Of a stretch of DNA of 8,009 nt, positions 6,203 through 8,009 are shown piece by piece (position 1 is the first letter of the stretch; each line of letters begins with the position of its first letter). This stretch comes from Thermodesulfovibrionales bacterium. GTDB taxonomy: Bacteria; Nitrospirota; Thermodesulfovibrionia; Thermodesulfovibrionales; SM23-35. Below the pieces are notes generated by a model. That model was given only the letters and a program-made list of their open reading frames with translations, did no database searches and was not told the origin of the DNA. The position numbers were made by a program, and so were the translations under genes. Where the stretch lies: positions 1 to 8,009 of the forward strand of contig JAKLQR010000338.1 in the NCBI GenBank assembly GCA_022013235.1. The letters run 5' to 3'.

Positions 6203-6208
6203 TATAAT
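6203..6208 (+). promoter_or_regulatory. TATAAT -10 box ahead of coaE
   Basis: This is a perfect TATAAT hexamer ending 7 bases before the GTG start of coaE. The bases around 6180-6185 at the ideal -35 distance (AATAAT) do not resemble TTGACA. Transcription from this box would begin at about 6214-6216, on or next to the start codon, giving a leaderless mRNA. The terminator upstream makes a promoter in this gap likely. Confidence 0.5.
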
Positions 6209-6215
6209 ACGGGTT

Positions 6216-6842
6216 GTGCTTGTGATAGCCCTGACAGGGAATTATGGCATGGGGAAGAGCTTTGTTCTTGCTCTGTTTCAACAACTCGGGGCCGTTGTCC
6301 TTGATGCCGACGAGATAGTGCGGTCTCTTCTGTCCGGGCGTGAAGCAGTCGGGAAAATCAGAGCACTTTTGGGAGAAACTGTTTTTTCCGAAAATGGCAG
6401 GGTGAACAGAGACAGACTGGCGGAACTTGTGTTCCGGAACGATTCCCTGAGACGTTCGCTTGAAGACATCCTTCACCCGCAGGTATTTGAGCGGATCGAC
6501 AGCTTTCTTGCTGCGCATGGGAAAAAAGGCATGGTTGTCATAGTGGAAGTCCCCCTCCTCTTTGAGCGGGGATACGAAAACCGTTTTGACAGGACCATTA
6601 CCGTTTTTACTGACGATGAGACCGCGTTGCGACGTCTCGAAGCAAAGGGGATCGAACGTGAAAAAGCATCCCTGCGGTTGAAAACCCAGCTTCCTATAGA
6701 GGAGAAAAAGAGAAGGGCTGACTTTCTGATTGACAACAGAGGGACTCCTCAGGAAACAGAGGCGCAGGTGAAGCCGCTGTATAAAAAATTGCGGGAAGAG
6801 GCGAATGATGGAAATCATAAGAGGACTCGGAAATCTCAATAA
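6216..6842 (+). CDS. coaE: Dephospho-CoA kinase
   Basis: CoaE phosphorylates the 3'-OH of the dephospho-CoA ribose with ATP, the last step of coenzyme A synthesis. At 208 residues it is typical. The Walker A loop is GNYGMGKS (8-15), where many homologues have GGIGSGKS; the invariant glycines, Lys and Ser remain. Other family marks are LDADE (29-33), LHPQVF (86-91), EVPLLFE (111-117), the lid Arg/Gln pair in RLKTQLP (154-160), and IDNRGTPQE (172-180). The last 14 residues are Lys/Arg/Asn-rich and lie over the start of ribF. The GTG at 6216 gives the usual short lead before the P-loop. A second in-frame GTG at 6222 is possible, and no start codon lies between the upstream in-frame TGA (6162-6164) and 6216. 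No clear ribosome site is visible. It forms a two-gene unit with ribF, overlapping by 35 nt. Confidence 0.93.
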   Translation: MLVIALTGNYGMGKSFVLALFQQLGAVVLDADEIVRSLLSGREAVGKIRALLGETVFSENGRVNRDRLAELVFRNDSLRRSLEDILHPQVFERIDSFLAAHGKKGMVVIVEVPLLFERGYENRFDRTITVFTDDETALRRLEAKGIEREKASLRLKTQLPIEEKKRRADFLIDNRGTPQETEAQVKPLYKKLREEANDGNHKRTRKSQ

Positions 6843-7749
6843 ATCCTACCCGAATACCGTACTGACAATCGGCAATTTCGACGGTGTCCATCTCGGACAT
6901 CAGAAGATTCTCTCCATGGTCATGAAAGAGGCCCGCGCGCGCAAGGGCACACCGATAGTCATGACGTTCGACCCTCATCCCATGAAAGTGCTGGCCCCGG
7001 AACGGGATGTCCGCCTGCTCATTACGTTCGAGGAGAAAGTGCTGCTGATGAAGAGAGCGGGGGTCAGGGTGCTGCTCAGTATTCCTTTCACAAAAGAATT
7101 TGCGAACATGCTGCCTGAACACTTCATCACAGAGGTACTGGTAAACAAGATCCGTGCAAAAGCGATCATTATCGGTTCTCAGTATGTATTCGGGAAGCAC
7201 AAGAAAGGCACGATCGATCTTCTGAGAAGACGCGGGAAAAAATATGGCTTTTCTGTCCATGCAGTCCGTCATGCGAAGGTTCACGGCCATATCGTAAGCA
7301 GCAGCAGTATAAGGGCATTGCTTATGAAGGGTGCGATGAAGGAGGTATCGTTGTTCCTTGGAAGGGCTTATTCCATAGAGGGGAAGGTGATAAGGGGAAA
7401 AGGCAGGGGGCAGAAGATACTGCATATCCCTACCGCGAATATCACCACGCCGGTCGAGATCTCACCAAAAGAAGGAGTATATGCGGTAAGAATCGGGTGG
7501 AAAGGGAATATTTTTAACGGAGTAGCCAATATCGGGAAAAATCCCACCTTCGGAGATGCCGATGTCAGCTATGAGGTGCATATATTCAACTTTTCCGGGA
7601 ACCTCCTCGGCGAGAATCTCAGAATATATTTTATGGACAGGATACGGAATGAACAGACTTTCCCCGATCCTGAAAGCCTCGAAAAACGGATCAGGAAAGA
7701 TATGAAGCAGGCAGGGGAAATACTGAACACCCTGCATATGGATCTGTAG
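6808..7749 (+). CDS. ribF: Bifunctional riboflavin kinase / FAD synthetase
   Basis: RibF converts riboflavin to FMN and then FMN to FAD. The 313 residues match the usual length. The N-terminal adenylyltransferase domain shows TIGNFDGVHLGHQ (20-32), MTFDPHP (52-58), IIIGSQYVFGKHKKG (120-134) and VSSSSIR (163-169), the KMSKS-like segment. The C-terminal kinase domain starts near residue 183 and shows IEGKVIRGKGRG (190-201), PTAN (208-211), EGVYAV (222-227), NGVANIGKNPTFG (237-249) and YEVHIFNF (255-262). The loop before PTAN reads RGQKILHI, one residue longer than the common GR-x-LGF form and without its glycine. Two ATG codons stand side by side at 6805 and 6808. AGAGG (6797-6801) is 3 nt from the first and 6 nt from the second, so I prefer 6808. 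It overlaps coaE by 35 nt, and its products are cofactors for PyrK, PyrD and the nitroreductase nearby. Confidence 0.95.
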   Translation: MEIIRGLGNLNKSYPNTVLTIGNFDGVHLGHQKILSMVMKEARARKGTPIVMTFDPHPMKVLAPERDVRLLITFEEKVLLMKRAGVRVLLSIPFTKEFANMLPEHFITEVLVNKIRAKAIIIGSQYVFGKHKKGTIDLLRRRGKKYGFSVHAVRHAKVHGHIVSSSSIRALLMKGAMKEVSLFLGRAYSIEGKVIRGKGRGQKILHIPTANITTPVEISPKEGVYAVRIGWKGNIFNGVANIGKNPTFGDADVSYEVHIFNFSGNLLGENLRIYFMDRIRNEQTFPDPESLEKRIRKDMKQAGEILNTLHMDL

Positions 7750-7866
7750 AAATCCTTCAGCCCTGCCAAAAGATCTTTCAGGGGAACGAATTTACAGTCC
7801 TCCCGGAGCAATTCCGGTACGAGCTCTGCAACAAAACTGACCGATACCCAGGACTTCAACAGAATA
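7750..7866 (-). pseudogene. Possible broken tail of a minus-strand gene
   Basis: Read on the minus strand, the gap between ribF and the insertion sequence gives an uninterrupted protein-like stretch: SWVSVSFVAELVPELLRED, then CKFVPLKDLLAGLKDFYRS. Its codon choice looks like that of the neighbouring genes and it is more protein-like than the other frames here. It has no stop where ribF begins; the frame stays open to 7569, well inside ribF. At the other side it meets the presumed end of the insertion sequence. It may be the 3' part of a gene cut by the transposon. I cannot name a family, and it could be chance. Confidence 0.25.
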
Positions 7867-7875
7867 TGTGTAACA

Positions 7876-7916
7876 GCAAAGTGATAATGTCCTAATAGAG
7901 CAAAATGAAAATGTCC
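7876..7916. repeat. Paired 17-bp direct repeats, probable transposase binding sites
   Basis: GCAAAGTGATAATGTCC (7876-7892) and GCAAAATGAAAATGTCC (7900-7916) match at 15 of 17 positions and are spaced 24 bp start to start, a little over two helical turns. Repeats in the same orientation at an element end, just before a transposase gene, are typical of transposase binding sites. Confidence 0.6.
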
Positions 7917-7951
7917 GGATGCTAGACTGTACCTTTTTGAAAGGGGACAGA

Positions 7952-8009
7952 ATGGCAAGAGAGGACATAATCATCTTGAGACAGAAGGAACTGAGGCGGC
8001 TGCATGTGA
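7952..8009 (+). CDS. Transposase, N-terminal fragment (continues past the window)
   Basis: Only the first 19 codons are present, reading MAREDIIILRQKELRRLHV. The ATG has AAGGGG (7941-7946) 5 nt ahead, a good ribosome site. The REDIIxLxQKELxRLHV pattern is one I know from DDE integrase-core transposases, where it leads into a helix-turn-helix that recognises the element ends. They are often annotated as ISNCY or integrase catalytic region proteins. The direct repeats upstream agree with a transposase at the start of its element. The family assignment rests on the short N-terminus alone, and whether the gene is intact cannot be judged. Confidence 0.6.
   Translation, partial: MAREDIIILRQKELRRLHV

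Larger units (their letters stand above)
7869..8009 (+). mobile_element. Left end of an insertion sequence, cut by the window edge
   Basis: Two imperfect direct repeats (7876-7892 and 7900-7916) followed by a transposase start codon at 7952 mark the beginning of an insertion sequence. The exact outer tip is uncertain. A TGTAACAG at 7869-7876 is a plausible end because the repeats begin directly after it. The other end, the inverted repeat partner and the target duplication are outside the window. Confidence 0.55.

Noticed and set aside
6192..6839. 215-codon minus-strand frame over coaE
   Set aside because: It is antisense to an intact dephospho-CoA kinase and shows no family features.
6694..7425. 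243-codon minus-strand frame over coaE and ribF
   Set aside because: It spans two well-conserved genes on the other strand, and its His/Cys/Tyr-rich translation looks like an antisense artefact.
7761..7783. CCCTG/CAGGG stem after ribF as a terminator
   Set aside because: The stem is only 5 bp with a 13-nt loop and no T-run follows.
7803..7817. CCGGA/TCCGG small hairpin
   Set aside because: A 5-bp stem without a T-run or conserved context is expected by chance.
1..8009. CRISPR array, tRNA, rRNA or riboswitch
   Set aside because: No regularly spaced repeats, no tRNA-like cloverleaf and no leader with a recognisable riboswitch core were seen by eye on either strand. Intergenic gaps are mostly too short.
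1..8009. Defence or other novel multi-gene system
   Set aside because: All intact genes belong to familiar housekeeping families, and only single unusual residues or junctions stand out.

Overview
The window is ordinary bacterial chromosome: compact housekeeping genes with about half G+C, an AT-rich left edge and the beginning of a transposon at the right edge. Signs of the host are a lipoprotein with a clear lipobox and a BamE-like fold (a Gram-negative envelope), a class 1B dihydroorotate dehydrogenase (PyrK-PyrD pair), frequent GTG and TTG starts, and tightly overlapping genes. This resembles Nitrospirota or deltaproteobacterial-type genomes. That placement is a guess from style, not from a marker gene.

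Layout. Positions 1-254 are AT-rich with a cluster of TTAACAA-type inverted repeats and no convincing gene. Prolyl-tRNA synthetase (proS) is read leftward from 1919 to 255. From a divergent intergenic region (1920-2037) a rightward block runs greA, pyrK, pyrD, a SAM hydroxide adenosyltransferase (DUF62) gene, a small lipoprotein gene and a nitroreductase-family gene. The first four overlap by 7-11 nt and the last two follow after 15 and 10 nt, so this looks like one transcription unit. It ends at a probable rho-independent terminator (6119-6152). A second rightward unit, coaE-ribF, starts just after a perfect TATAAT box, and its two genes overlap. After ribF there is a 118-bp stretch that may hold the broken tail of a minus-strand gene. 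The left end of an insertion sequence follows, with two direct repeats and the first 19 codons of a transposase, cut by the window edge.

How the genes fit together. GreA rescues backtracked RNA polymerase. PyrK (FAD, 2Fe-2S) and PyrD (FMN) form the dihydroorotate dehydrogenase of pyrimidine synthesis. The nitroreductase is another likely FMN enzyme. RibF makes FMN and FAD, and CoaE finishes coenzyme A. The right two thirds of the window is therefore rich in flavoenzymes and cofactor synthesis.

I found no CRISPR array, RNA gene, defence island or clearly new multi-gene system. The points most worth a second look are an Asp in place of the expected His in a conserved motif of the DUF62 enzyme, an inverted repeat ending one base before the nitroreductase start codon, a possibly leaderless coaE, an altered substrate loop in RibF, and the IS insertion next to a possible gene remnant.
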